Source: a virus. Taken from it: DNA of 64,000 nt. The position numbers and the translations under genes were made by a program. The notes beneath the pieces are model-generated. The model was not told the origin of the DNA. It ran no database searches and saw only the letters and a list, made by a program, of their open reading frames with translations. Shown here one piece after another: positions 35,609-43,515 of this stretch. The stretch spans positions 106,139 to 170,138 of IMG/VR virus record IMGVR_UViG_3300005096_000005. One strand, written 5' to 3'. How positions within the stretch are numbered: position 1 is the first letter of the stretch; each line of letters opens with the position of its first letter.

Positions 35609-36502
35609 TTACTCCACCACGAACGTGTATTCGACTGCCATTGCCCACCAGTGTAGTTTTGCTACAGCTGTGGACGGAACGACTAACAACATCTGGATCT
35701 CGGCTGCAGCACCGTCGTTTTCTGCGGGCGGATCGAGAGATGTGTCAAGGCATCCGATGTAACTCTTGGTTTCGGACCCAATATAAAACTGCCCCACACC
35801 TTCGGGAGCCCCTGTCGGAACAGCATCCCAGTCGCTTGGACTCGACGGAGCGAGCAGTGGAGCATTCGCTCCCGCACCACCAGCAAACGTGGAACCTTGC
35901 CCTAACCCATACGGTCCTGGGTAGGTTTTGGCTGCCTGCTGAGTCCACGCTGTCCCTGCAAAACTGTACGTCCAATAAGACAGCTGCCGGACAATTGGCC
36001 AAAACCTGTGCTCACCGCCCGCAACGGTAGAGATCGGGTCTGCTGTCTGGAGATCAGAGAACGGCTCATCGAACATGCGCAGTTTGCAGTTCTCCGCCGT
36101 CGTATAAGACACCCCATCGATGCCACCCTGCTGCAGCTCGCGATTGTTGAACACAATCACATTCAAGGTGCACGACAGATTCCCCTGAAGGATATCGCGT
36201 TCAGAAGTGGCTTCGTTTACGAAACCCGCGCCAGAATCGATACCCGCTGATTGCAGCGCCGCCGGAAGCGGATCGGCCCACAGGTCAGTTTCCCCCTCAA
36301 CCGAGTCAGGATTGCCGGTCGCAATCTTGTTCAGCCAGTTCCCGCTCTGTCCGGGGTATCCACCTGCCGAGCCATCGCCATAGGATATTCGCGCATCGTC
36401 ATAAGTCGCTCCCTGAAGAGCAGGCAGATTAGCAACACTCGTACCCCACGCTTTGCCGACAGCCCCTTTCCAGAACTCTACTTTAGGTTCTAAGTACGCC
36501 AT
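35609..36502 (-). CDS. Virion structural protein
   Basis: A 297-residue protein (MAYLEPKVEFWKGAV) with a strong AAGGAGG ribosome binding site, suggesting high expression. Gly/Ala/Ser-rich with 'FTVVE'-type terminal strand; the closing 'LHWWAMAVEYTFVVE' is a hydrophobic aromatic strand. The middle contains 'CTLNVIVFNNRELQQGGI'. It resembles a capsid- or tail-decorating subunit in composition. No catalytic motif; the exact place in the virion is unknown. Confidence 0.5.
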   Translation of the reverse strand: MAYLEPKVEFWKGAVGKAWGTSVANLPALQGATYDDARISYGDGSAGGYPGQSGNWLNKIATGNPDSVEGETDLWADPLPAALQSAGIDSGAGFVNEATSERDILQGNLSCTLNVIVFNNRELQQGGIDGVSYTTAENCKLRMFDEPFSDLQTADPISTVAGGEHRFWPIVRQLSYWTYSFAGTAWTQQAAKTYPGPYGLGQGSTFAGGAGANAPLLAPSSPSDWDAVPTGAPEGVGQFYIGSETKSYIGCLDTSLDPPAENDGAAAEIQMLLVVPSTAVAKLHWWAMAVEYTFVVE

Positions 36503-36514
36503 CGTAATTCCTCC

Positions 36515-38041
36515 TTAACTGTTCATGTCGCCATGCAGTTGTTGTGCCCACTGACAATTGGCGAGAAGATCTCTTGCTTTTTGGTGGACCAGGTTTGTGA
36601 ATGCCGGAGCCTCTTTTGTCTGAGCAAACAGAAAGGACGACCGCCGGGTTCCGCGTCCCCCTCTGACCCATACCGGCGCAAAACTTGACCCCTTCTGCGC
36701 AGTCCTCGCCCATACCCACGTGTGGACATACGCATGAACGGAAGCCCACAGGACCGCATACTTCTGGCCGAGTTTCGCCACCTGGCTCCACAACCAGGAA
36801 TTCTGCTCCCCGGCTTCTATAACCTTGGTCCAGAGCCATGAGAAGTTTTTGCCCAAGGCCCTTACACCTGTAAACAACCACGCATTGTTTTCATCTCCCA
36901 ATACAGCCTTCGCCCATAAGACCACTCTTTCAGCACCTTCGAGGAATACTCTGACCCAAAGAGGTGCATGTTGTTTCTCATACCCCAAAACCCTTACGAA
37001 CAGAGTCATAAAGTCCGGCTTAGGGATAACAACCAGCATCTCGTTACTGACCCTCTCTCGATTACCGGCCGTATCTACTACCACGATCTTAATGTAGTTT
37101 GTCGAACCCTGAGCCAGTCCTATAGCTGTTATCTGGGTTGTCGTCCATGTAGTCACATCCTGAAACCATGTACTTCCCGGAAGACCCTGGGCGACTGGGG
37201 TGAAGTCGGGCGTAGATGACACGTGAACTTCATAATGGTCAAACGTAGGCTCGCCAAGCGCACCCTTGAATGGTGGGAGAGCCTGTGCTCCGCTATCGTA
37301 TATCTTAACATGGTCCACCCTGACAGTGGTTAAACCCGCCAGGTTCTGCAGTTCCATCTTTACATGCCCATTCGTTGTGGGCGGTGCATCGCACTGTGGG
37401 TTAAGATTGGCCCCACCCCAGAACAACATTGGAACTGCGATACCCCAATCCCCTCCGACCGTGTCGTATACTGCAACATACCCAAAGCAGGTCCTGTCCG
37501 GCTCTATGGTGAACCTGAACTTGCATATCTGATTCAGAATGTCCGGCGACGCCGGCCACGCGGCCTGGTCATATACTTTAATCCAGCCTCCCATTACGTC
37601 CGACCAGATATACATGTTATCCTGTTTGATATACATCTTGAACGTATTGATTGAAGAGGAGTACTCAAAATTGAACTGAGAGTTGCTCCCCATATTCCTC
37701 ATGTCAATGACAAACTCGACAGCCTGCCTGGCGCCCGCTCCGATATCGAAGTATGTGGACTCCATGCTTACATCCTGAAACCCGGAGCAAGCCATCTCTA
37801 ATACGTTATCGTCATGCGTCCAGTCTTCGGCAGTCCCATACGTAAAGATACTGGCGGAACCGCCTCCTGATATCGCCCAACTCGCCGTCAGCAAATCTGT
37901 CAGAAAGTCGTGCTTGTATGCGTTGGCGGGAGGCGTAACGCCTGTAGATATATAAGGAATCCAGCGCAAGTCCACCGTTCCGTTAACGGGGTTCGCATTG
38001 AATCCTCCCAGGAATGTTACACGTTCGTGCCTTATTAACAT
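36515..38041 (-). CDS. LamG/FN3-type adhesin with C-terminal 14-residue Trp repeats
   Basis: A 508-residue protein (MLIRHERVTFLGGFN) whose ATG overlaps the preceding stop. Residues 45-250 look like a concanavalin/LamG-like jelly roll ('HVKMELQNLAGLTTVRVDHV'). Residues 265-340 form an FN3-type domain ('FDHYEVHVSSTPDFTPVA', 'NYIKIVVVDTAGNR'). From residue 348 to 460 comes an unusual array: F348, W362, W376, F390, W404, W418, W432, W444 and W458 are spaced 14 residues apart (one interval of 12), each unit of the form W-x-x-V-x-x-x-G-x5-L. The C-terminus is Arg-rich and polar. Probably a surface adhesin; the repeats are of unknown role. Confidence 0.6.
   Translation of the reverse strand: MLIRHERVTFLGGFNANPVNGTVDLRWIPYISTGVTPPANAYKHDFLTDLLTASWAISGGGSASIFTYGTAEDWTHDDNVLEMACSGFQDVSMESTYFDIGAGARQAVEFVIDMRNMGSNSQFNFEYSSSINTFKMYIKQDNMYIWSDVMGGWIKVYDQAAWPASPDILNQICKFRFTIEPDRTCFGYVAVYDTVGGDWGIAVPMLFWGGANLNPQCDAPPTTNGHVKMELQNLAGLTTVRVDHVKIYDSGAQALPPFKGALGEPTFDHYEVHVSSTPDFTPVAQGLPGSTWFQDVTTWTTTQITAIGLAQGSTNYIKIVVVDTAGNRERVSNEMLVVIPKPDFMTLFVRVLGYEKQHAPLWVRVFLEGAERVVLWAKAVLGDENNAWLFTGVRALGKNFSWLWTKVIEAGEQNSWLWSQVAKLGQKYAVLWASVHAYVHTWVWARTAQKGSSFAPVWVRGGRGTRRSSFLFAQTKEAPAFTNLVHQKARDLLANCQWAQQLHGDMNS
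36652..37000 (-). repeat. 42-nt coding repeats giving 14-residue Trp units
   Basis: Eight to nine successive units of 14 codons in the adhesin gene, each starting with Trp or Phe, for example WVRVFLEGAERVVL, WTKVIEAGEQNSWL and WSQVAKLGQKYAVL. Unit length is conserved at 14 residues except one of 12, while side-chain identity other than W, V, G and L varies. Confidence 0.8.
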
Positions 38042-38508
38042 TAGCTGTCGCGCTCCCTAATTACTCTTGGATTGAAGTATCCGAATAACTGAATTCTGGC
38101 CGCCTCTCCACCGACCGCCGGTGGCGCACCCATCCCTCCACCCCCATTGTCGAACTCGAACTTCATAATCGATTCTTTCACAATATTGGCCCCAATGGCC
38201 AGGGGCATAGACACCGGTACCTTCGTCAGGGCCGAACCATAGATCACTTTGTATCCTGCTCTGAGCGGTGAGCCTGACGCATTCAGGTTAATCTGCAACT
38301 TCCAGTAGAAGTCGAAGTTCGACGTTACCACGATCTGAACCAGTTTAAAAGAATCCTCGAACACCTCCGACGGGTCAGCTGGATTCGGAAATATAATACC
38401 GCTTGACAGCTGACTGTATGTTGCGGGAAGATCAGGCTCCAGGACAACATCCCAATGCCCGTCCCGAATAACTCCCTGCATGTGTGATCTCGGTTTTTGC
38501 CCTCTCAT
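38041..38508 (-). CDS. Small beta-rich structural protein
   Basis: A 155-residue protein (MRGQKPRSHMQGVIR). Beta strands dominate ('SFKLVQIVVTSNFDFYWKLQ', 'YKVIYGSALTKVPVSMPL') with a Gly-rich loop near residue 128. Its stop overlaps the next ATG (TAATG). Neighbours on both sides are adhesins or fibres, so a fibre-attachment subunit is likely, but no family is recognised. Confidence 0.45.
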   Translation of the reverse strand: MRGQKPRSHMQGVIRDGHWDVVLEPDLPATYSQLSSGIIFPNPADPSEVFEDSFKLVQIVVTSNFDFYWKLQINLNASGSPLRAGYKVIYGSALTKVPVSMPLAIGANIVKESIMKFEFDNGGGGMGAPPAVGGEAARIQLFGYFNPRVIRERDS

Positions 38509-38520
38509 AACTGCGCCTCC

Positions 38521-38994
38521 TTACTTTCGCTCTTCATAGAGCACAATAACAATACTCTGGTCGTGAAGAACCTCTGTCGGATCGATAACGTCAATCTCGG
38601 TAGGGTTCGCCACAAAGTTTTGTACGGTATAGTCGTCTGTTGCACCTTTTGCCTTAAGCAGCCCATCGATGAATAGCAGCTCATTCCTGGTCGGATTCGC
38701 ATTGGGCAGAGTAATCTTACCAGACGTTCCAAGAACTGCCAGACCTGTTGTTTTGAATGTTTGCTGTTCTCCCCAATGAATGTGGCGACTCGAATCTTCC
38801 ACATGCTTCTGCAGATTCGGATTAGGATCAACAGCATTGGGCGCTATCGTCACCTGCGCCGCCGTAACAGCATGCGGATTGGTTACGTCATTCATGTGGT
38901 CGTACATGGCGGAATAGCCGAGCCACCACAAATTCTCGTAGTAGTCCCACTTCTTCAGAAACTGATGTCCAGGTACGACTTCTTCAATTATCAT
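38521..38994 (-). CDS. Fibre-type protein with NPHAVT and HIH motifs
   Basis: A 157-residue protein (MIIEEVVPGHQFLKK) whose ATG overlaps the preceding TGA. 'VTNPHAVTAAQV' (residues about 37-48) is a motif repeated in many phage tail fibres, and 'RHIHWGEQQ' supplies an HxH metal-site motif. The C-terminal half is a beta domain ('VIDPTEVLHDQSIVIVLYEE'). Most likely a short fibre or the joint piece of a longer one. Confidence 0.55.
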   Translation of the reverse strand: MIIEEVVPGHQFLKKWDYYENLWWLGYSAMYDHMNDVTNPHAVTAAQVTIAPNAVDPNPNLQKHVEDSSRHIHWGEQQTFKTTGLAVLGTSGKITLPNANPTRNELLFIDGLLKAKGATDDYTVQNFVANPTEIDVIDPTEVLHDQSIVIVLYEERK

Positions 38995-40730
38995 TCTGTG
39001 CTCCCGAGCATCAGGCCGTAAGAATATACACTCTCACTTCCCGTGATTGTCAGTTCTATGATAACTTCCCGACCCTCGTCCGGCACCATATCTATAGCCT
39101 TATCGAAGTCCGTCGAAGTGATCGTTTTCCATGCCACCCCACCGTTTACAGTCACTCTGGCAGATACCGCGGCAGGGTCTGACGCTTCAACGTGCAACAT
39201 CACATACTCGACATCGTACATGGCTGCTGTATAAGAATAGGTGCGGGTAGTATAAACACCCGGTCCCTTGAGCTGGTGGTCCTCGATAACTGCACCAGCC
39301 AGGCTTCCTCCGGCCTGGATCGCTATATCGTCCTTGAACACATCCAGAATGAGCCCACGATACCACATGCTTGAAAAGAACCAGTCACGGTACCATGTCT
39401 CCTCCTGGTGCGACTTCATGTCCCTTCCCGCAAACGCCGAAGTTGCCGGAAACGCCGGAGGGTTCGCTCCATCCAGATTCCACGGATCGCCCAGTACCGT
39501 CTCCATAATATTCCTGATATTACTCAGGTCATTGTTTAGATGGGCTGGAGTTGCATACCAGGAAGAGTCTATCGGACCGGTCGCTACATCAGTCTGTTCA
39601 ATGGACCCTTCAGGCAAAGACACTGTCCCTGTTACGACAAGATCCGTCGCTGTCAGGGCCGTTATAGCCGCGGAGTCCGATACCAGATTAGTAAACAGAG
39701 CGTCCGTAGCCTGTATTGCGTCTGTAATGACCGCTTCGAGCGGTACAGTACCGCCCAGGACCGCTCCTGCGCCACCCCAGGCTGTGATTAACGGAAACAA
39801 CATCGCAGCGTCCAGCTTGGTCGGCATAACGCTTTCCATAATTGCCAGACGCGCCTCGATTCCGGATACATCCGACTGAATGCCGGGGATCAGAGCCTGT
39901 AGGTTACTGATGTCGACGGCAATGACGGCAAGGCTCGCTGCATTATTGTTTATCTTCTCGGACATGAACGGATGTGCTGCTGTGTCCCACACATGTCGAG
40001 CCCACAATTCCTGTGTCGCCATTCCCAGCGAAACCAGTTCCTGGGTTGTGAGGTTATGCGCTACCGTAGCAGTAGCATCGTCATGGACCCTGAAGTCCAC
40101 CTGCATCTGCTCAAGAACCTCCGACAGAACCTCTCCCGCCATCCTGATTACGGAAGCATCCAACTCCCCTACATGGTCTTCCAGCATGTGGAACATTGGA
40201 TGGTGATCGTCTTTGTCTATAAGGTCCAGGTCTATATGCCGTATCTTTCTGGTCTGCACCCCTTCGTGCCTGTGTCCTGCTGTCGGATGCCATTGAATGA
40301 TGAGCTCCTGAAGTGCGCCAACGTGGTCAGGACCGGTAAGCATGTGCAGTCTTTTATGATGGTCATTCTCTCCAACATTCCAGAGCGTCTGGTGGTCAAT
40401 AAGTTTACCGAACGCACCACCTGCATGTGTATGGCCGTCTATCCAATCCATCTGAACGGCAGCCTCCGGGAGAGTGAATCCATCAGGCAGAGCTATCGCC
40501 AGGAACTCCTCCTGGCCGCTCATAATAGCGTCAATACGATCCGTTATGACCGCATCGGAATCCCGAAGTGCGGCAAACTCGTCGGCCAGGCTTTGCTCCA
40601 CGCTGATGTCAACGACCTCCATCAGTCGCATCAAAGACTGGTCAATCTGCTCGTTGCGCTGCTGCTCATCCGCACTGACGACCAGCTCGTATAGAGAACT
40701 CCCTCTGTCTTTAACAACCTTCTGTGACAT
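38991..40730 (-). CDS. Histidine-rich fibre-like protein
   Basis: A 579-residue protein (MSQKVVKDRGSSLYE) with AAGGGGAG before the ATG. Residues 1-75 are helical. Residues 95-200 are extraordinarily His-rich: 'GHTHAGG', 'HHKRLHMLTGPDH', 'GHRHEGV' and 'DDHHPMFHMLEDH', i.e. repeated HxH and HH sites. A helical stretch follows (200-330), then a beta C-terminal domain ('YTTRTYSYTAAMYDVEYVML'). HxH motifs coordinate iron in the trimeric tip of T4 long fibres, so a metal-stabilised trimeric fibre is a reasonable inference. It starts the adhesin block after the small membrane-active protein gene. Confidence 0.6.
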   Translation of the reverse strand: MSQKVVKDRGSSLYELVVSADEQQRNEQIDQSLMRLMEVVDISVEQSLADEFAALRDSDAVITDRIDAIMSGQEEFLAIALPDGFTLPEAAVQMDWIDGHTHAGGAFGKLIDHQTLWNVGENDHHKRLHMLTGPDHVGALQELIIQWHPTAGHRHEGVQTRKIRHIDLDLIDKDDHHPMFHMLEDHVGELDASVIRMAGEVLSEVLEQMQVDFRVHDDATATVAHNLTTQELVSLGMATQELWARHVWDTAAHPFMSEKINNNAASLAVIAVDISNLQALIPGIQSDVSGIEARLAIMESVMPTKLDAAMLFPLITAWGGAGAVLGGTVPLEAVITDAIQATDALFTNLVSDSAAITALTATDLVVTGTVSLPEGSIEQTDVATGPIDSSWYATPAHLNNDLSNIRNIMETVLGDPWNLDGANPPAFPATSAFAGRDMKSHQEETWYRDWFFSSMWYRGLILDVFKDDIAIQAGGSLAGAVIEDHQLKGPGVYTTRTYSYTAAMYDVEYVMLHVEASDPAAVSARVTVNGGVAWKTITSTDFDKAIDMVPDEGREVIIELTITGSESVYSYGLMLGSTE

Positions 40731-40738
40731 GACTCCCC

Positions 40739-41413
40739 TTAATATATAGGTCTGTTTGATTGAAGTGACGAACCTGAACTGCTCGCCGCCATACCGCCAA
40801 GAAGTGCCATCCCAAGCCCGACACTAGTGCCAATAACACCGCCCCACTTGAGTCGTTTTCCAAGCGCTGCAGCCTCCTCACCAAAGTGTTCTGTGATAAC
40901 ATTCTTGACACCAGACACTTGAGCAGCGTATCTGCGCGCCCCAGGGATTCGAGATACAATACTACCGGTTCGGCCTCCTATTGTGGCTTCCAGAACTTCC
41001 TCCGCCGGCATCGCGTATGCGCCACGAACGCCGCGCCGTCCGGTCATCAAGGTTTCAGCAGTACTTACACCTTTCTGGTACGACACACGTACCGCATCTG
41101 CCCCACCTGGAGCTATAACTTTTGCCGCTACAGGAAACAAAGCAGAGCCAGCCCCGAGGGTTGCGCCAGCCATACCTCCTGTTATTGCCGAATGGAACAC
41201 ACGACTTGGTGTGCTGCTGTATGGGTCAGTGGCTGCGTTATATACTCCAGATGCAGCTCCCGAAACACCCGCACCAGTAAACAATGCACCGGCTGCTGTC
41301 GCGGCGTACCTGACAAAAGGGTTGACAGGTCTTTCGATGCTGGGAGCAAAACTTTGAAACATAGCACTACCGCCAGCTAACAAACCTCCTCCATAAAGTA
41401 AAGTATCAATCAT
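40739..41413 (-). CDS. Gly/Ala-rich membrane-active virion protein candidate
   Basis: A 224-residue protein (MIDTLLYGGGLLAGG) with several glycine-zipper-like hydrophobic segments: residues 5-18, 36-56 ('YAATAAGALFTGAGVSGAAS'), 78-97 ('GGMAGATLGAGSALFPVA') and 190-208 ('GGVIGTSVGLGMALLGGMAA'). Polar loops and a small basic helix lie between them. Proteins with such segments can insert in membranes and form pores during DNA ejection. Its ATG overlaps the previous stop. Composition resembles the 180- and 191-residue products near the terminase genes. Role inferred only. Confidence 0.55.
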   Translation of the reverse strand: MIDTLLYGGGLLAGGSAMFQSFAPSIERPVNPFVRYAATAAGALFTGAGVSGAASGVYNAATDPYSSTPSRVFHSAITGGMAGATLGAGSALFPVAAKVIAPGGADAVRVSYQKGVSTAETLMTGRRGVRGAYAMPAEEVLEATIGGRTGSIVSRIPGARRYAAQVSGVKNVITEHFGEEAAALGKRLKWGGVIGTSVGLGMALLGGMAASSSGSSLQSNRPIY

Positions 41414-42969
41414 TACGGGCTCACCTCCACATTAAACAGCACCGTGAACCATTCCATCCGCGGTGTTCTGTCCGAACTCTCGGACATCATCTCAACCTTA
41501 ACCCGAATATGTGCCCCAGGGTTGATGGGGACATCCACTGTCTGAATATCATCTTCGGGATCATACGCAAAATCTGCTGTCATGTACGTAGCGCCACCAT
41601 CTGAAGATAGCCTGATCCGTATCTGGGTATCATCCTCAACCTCAAATCGCGACCTCATCTGAACGTCTTTGATGTTTCCAGGCGCCTCTATCTCAAACGT
41701 AGACCCTATCCACTCGCCTACAGGGTAAGGTTCACGACGCGCCAAACGAAGCTGACTGATGCGAGTGTCTGTGTAGAGATTGTCCTGCCCACTCACACGC
41801 TCCGTGAGGTCCAGGAAGTGTTTTCCAAAACCATAACGTCTCGCACTGAGGTGTTGGATGTCACGGAACAGATTCTCATACCATGCGGCAGTCATAGAAC
41901 CACTACCTCCTATAGATACGGGGGCGCTCCCTCCGTTCGGAATGATGACGAGAATATTGGGCTGTTCTGGGTCTACATAGGCGTCATCAATCCCAACGGC
42001 CCCTGGCGATGTCGTATTCGGGTCAGACTGCTGCACCTTATGCCCTGTTATCTGTATGTTGTTGATGTCGATAGAGTCCGGGTCTATCTGTTTGTTGTAT
42101 ATCGCCTTGATGTATTCCGGCTCCTGGTCCAAATCCATATCAGCAGGTTCCACAGCGATAAGCCTGAACGGCTCATTGCCTGTCAGGAGCTCGTAAGCCC
42201 CCTGGCCCGGTTCGAATTCCCTTTCCGGCAAGTATGGAACTTCCTGTCCCGGCTCAAGAATATAAAACGAGTGCAGCAAGGACCAGGCACTCCATCTCTC
42301 GTCGATGTACGTACGCATCTTCCAGTAGTACTGCTTGCCAGTCTCAAACGGCACGTCCGGTGAGAACTCCGTCTGATCGCCGGGAATGTCCAGAGGAAAC
42401 GTCTGAGACCAACCCGGAGGTAAGTATAGCGGATCCATCAATTCTGAAGTTCCTACCATAATCTCATACTTATCCGCTCCAGCAATAGCCGTCCAGCGAA
42501 AGGTGGGTCTAACTTCAGTTATCGACGAATACTCGACAGGAAGCTCTATAACGGGCGGAAGAGCACTCACCGACCCGGTCGAGAATGCAAACACTTCATT
42601 ATGGCCCATCGCATTCCCTACAACATTCTTAATAACACTGTTCGTACCACCCGTGAACGGGTGCGAGAGACCGACCAGAGTTATCTGGTACTGCGTTTCC
42701 GGTTGTAGGGGTTCTGATGGGGTGAAGATACCTACGAAGTCGCCATCCTGAATACCAAACTTCGGATTCGGAAGCGCCTCATAGCGAACCGAACCCGCTA
42801 TCGGCGTGATAGCGTTTCGAGCCACAATAAACGTACCCGTATGCAGAGTCGCTGCATCGATCGCCTGCGAGAAGAATACTTTAATCTCCGTCGTCAGAGG
42901 GACCTTTGATTGCGAGTCTTCGGGGGACGTTTTGAGGACTTTAATGTCTTCAGTTACCCCAAAAACCAT
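41413..42969 (-). CDS. Structural protein with Ig-like (Big_5/FN3-type) domains
   Basis: A 518-residue protein (MVFGVTEDIKVLKTS). Residues 10-130 match the Big_5 type of Ig-like domain ('PLTTEIKVFFSQAIDAATL', 'LQPETQYQITLVGL'); a second domain of FN3 type spans about 145-245 ('TFRWTAIAGADKYEIMVG', 'YYWKMRTYID'); a third Ig-like unit begins near 265. The C-terminal 110 residues form a galactose-binding-like beta domain ('FEIEAPGNIKDVQMRSRFEV'). It is encoded three genes after the capsid gene, so it may decorate the head or neck. No enzymatic motif. Confidence 0.65.
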   Translation of the reverse strand: MVFGVTEDIKVLKTSPEDSQSKVPLTTEIKVFFSQAIDAATLHTGTFIVARNAITPIAGSVRYEALPNPKFGIQDGDFVGIFTPSEPLQPETQYQITLVGLSHPFTGGTNSVIKNVVGNAMGHNEVFAFSTGSVSALPPVIELPVEYSSITEVRPTFRWTAIAGADKYEIMVGTSELMDPLYLPPGWSQTFPLDIPGDQTEFSPDVPFETGKQYYWKMRTYIDERWSAWSLLHSFYILEPGQEVPYLPEREFEPGQGAYELLTGNEPFRLIAVEPADMDLDQEPEYIKAIYNKQIDPDSIDINNIQITGHKVQQSDPNTTSPGAVGIDDAYVDPEQPNILVIIPNGGSAPVSIGGSGSMTAAWYENLFRDIQHLSARRYGFGKHFLDLTERVSGQDNLYTDTRISQLRLARREPYPVGEWIGSTFEIEAPGNIKDVQMRSRFEVEDDTQIRIRLSSDGGATYMTADFAYDPEDDIQTVDVPINPGAHIRVKVEMMSESSDRTPRMEWFTVLFNVEVSP

Positions 42970-42972
42970 ATG

Positions 42973-43440
42973 TTATCCCTCTTGTGCCAGTTTGTCGTCT
43001 ACCGTCGCGAGCTCCTCATCTGTAGCGTGCTTGACACACACCGACAAGTACTTCAGCGCCTTGTTCTTGCATTGCTTTCCGCTGGCTGTTTCTGCGGTAC
43101 ACTGTTTCTTGGTTGTTGGCCGCTTTACCTTCTTCGGCCTCTCTATAACCTCCGGGACGCCATCTGCATCTTTGTCCTCAGTGGTAAACTTGCCCTCTTC
43201 GTCGCGCCATATCGGAGAGCCTTCCTCAAATGTTTCAGGTGGAATCTCCTGCTCAGCGGACACCTTGTCTTCGTCTATGACGGATATGATACCTGCCTGC
43301 ACACCCCAGCTCAAAGTGTTGCTCCAATCCTTCTCCTCCACCTCGGCATCGGGCGTGTAGCGGTCTACTCTCACTGGCGGAGTGGCGCATTCGAACTGAT
43401 GTTTTCCTTCATTCAGTCTGATCTTTATATTCTTACCCAT
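42973..43440 (-). CDS. Small head-associated protein with Cys/His motif
   Basis: A 155-residue protein (MGKNIKIRLNEGKHQ). Residues 1-65 are beta-like and 65-105 acidic and polar. Near the C-terminus 'KQCTAETASGKQCKNKAL' plus 'SVCVKHA' gives a C-x8-C-x10-C-x2-H pattern that resembles a small zinc-binding domain found in several phage and bacterial proteins. It follows the major capsid gene and a stable hairpin. The N-terminal half resembles short phage head-tail joining proteins only loosely. Confidence 0.5.
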   Translation of the reverse strand: MGKNIKIRLNEGKHQFECATPPVRVDRYTPDAEVEEKDWSNTLSWGVQAGIISVIDEDKVSAEQEIPPETFEEGSPIWRDEEGKFTTEDKDADGVPEVIERPKKVKRPTTKKQCTAETASGKQCKNKALKYLSVCVKHATDEELATVDDKLAQEG

Positions 43441-43464
43441 GCTGCCCTCCGATATAAAGGGAGT

Positions 43465-43488
43465 CCGGGGGAGGCACTGCTCCCCCGG
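43465..43488 (-). terminator. Perfect GC-rich hairpin after the major capsid gene
   Basis: A 9-bp perfect stem, CCGGGGGAG and CTCCCCCGG, with a 6-nt loop, lies 28 nt after the capsid stop. On the minus strand it is followed by ACTCCCTTTATATC, a weak T-run. It could partly terminate transcription or protect the capsid mRNA 3' end. Confidence 0.65.
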
Positions 43489-43515
43489 TCCCAGTTACTT
43501 GTCACACTGCGGCAA

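Noticed and set aside
31336-36500. Diversity-generating retroelement or phase-variation cassette in the adhesin block
   Set aside because: No reverse transcriptase and no pair of template/variable repeats was seen.
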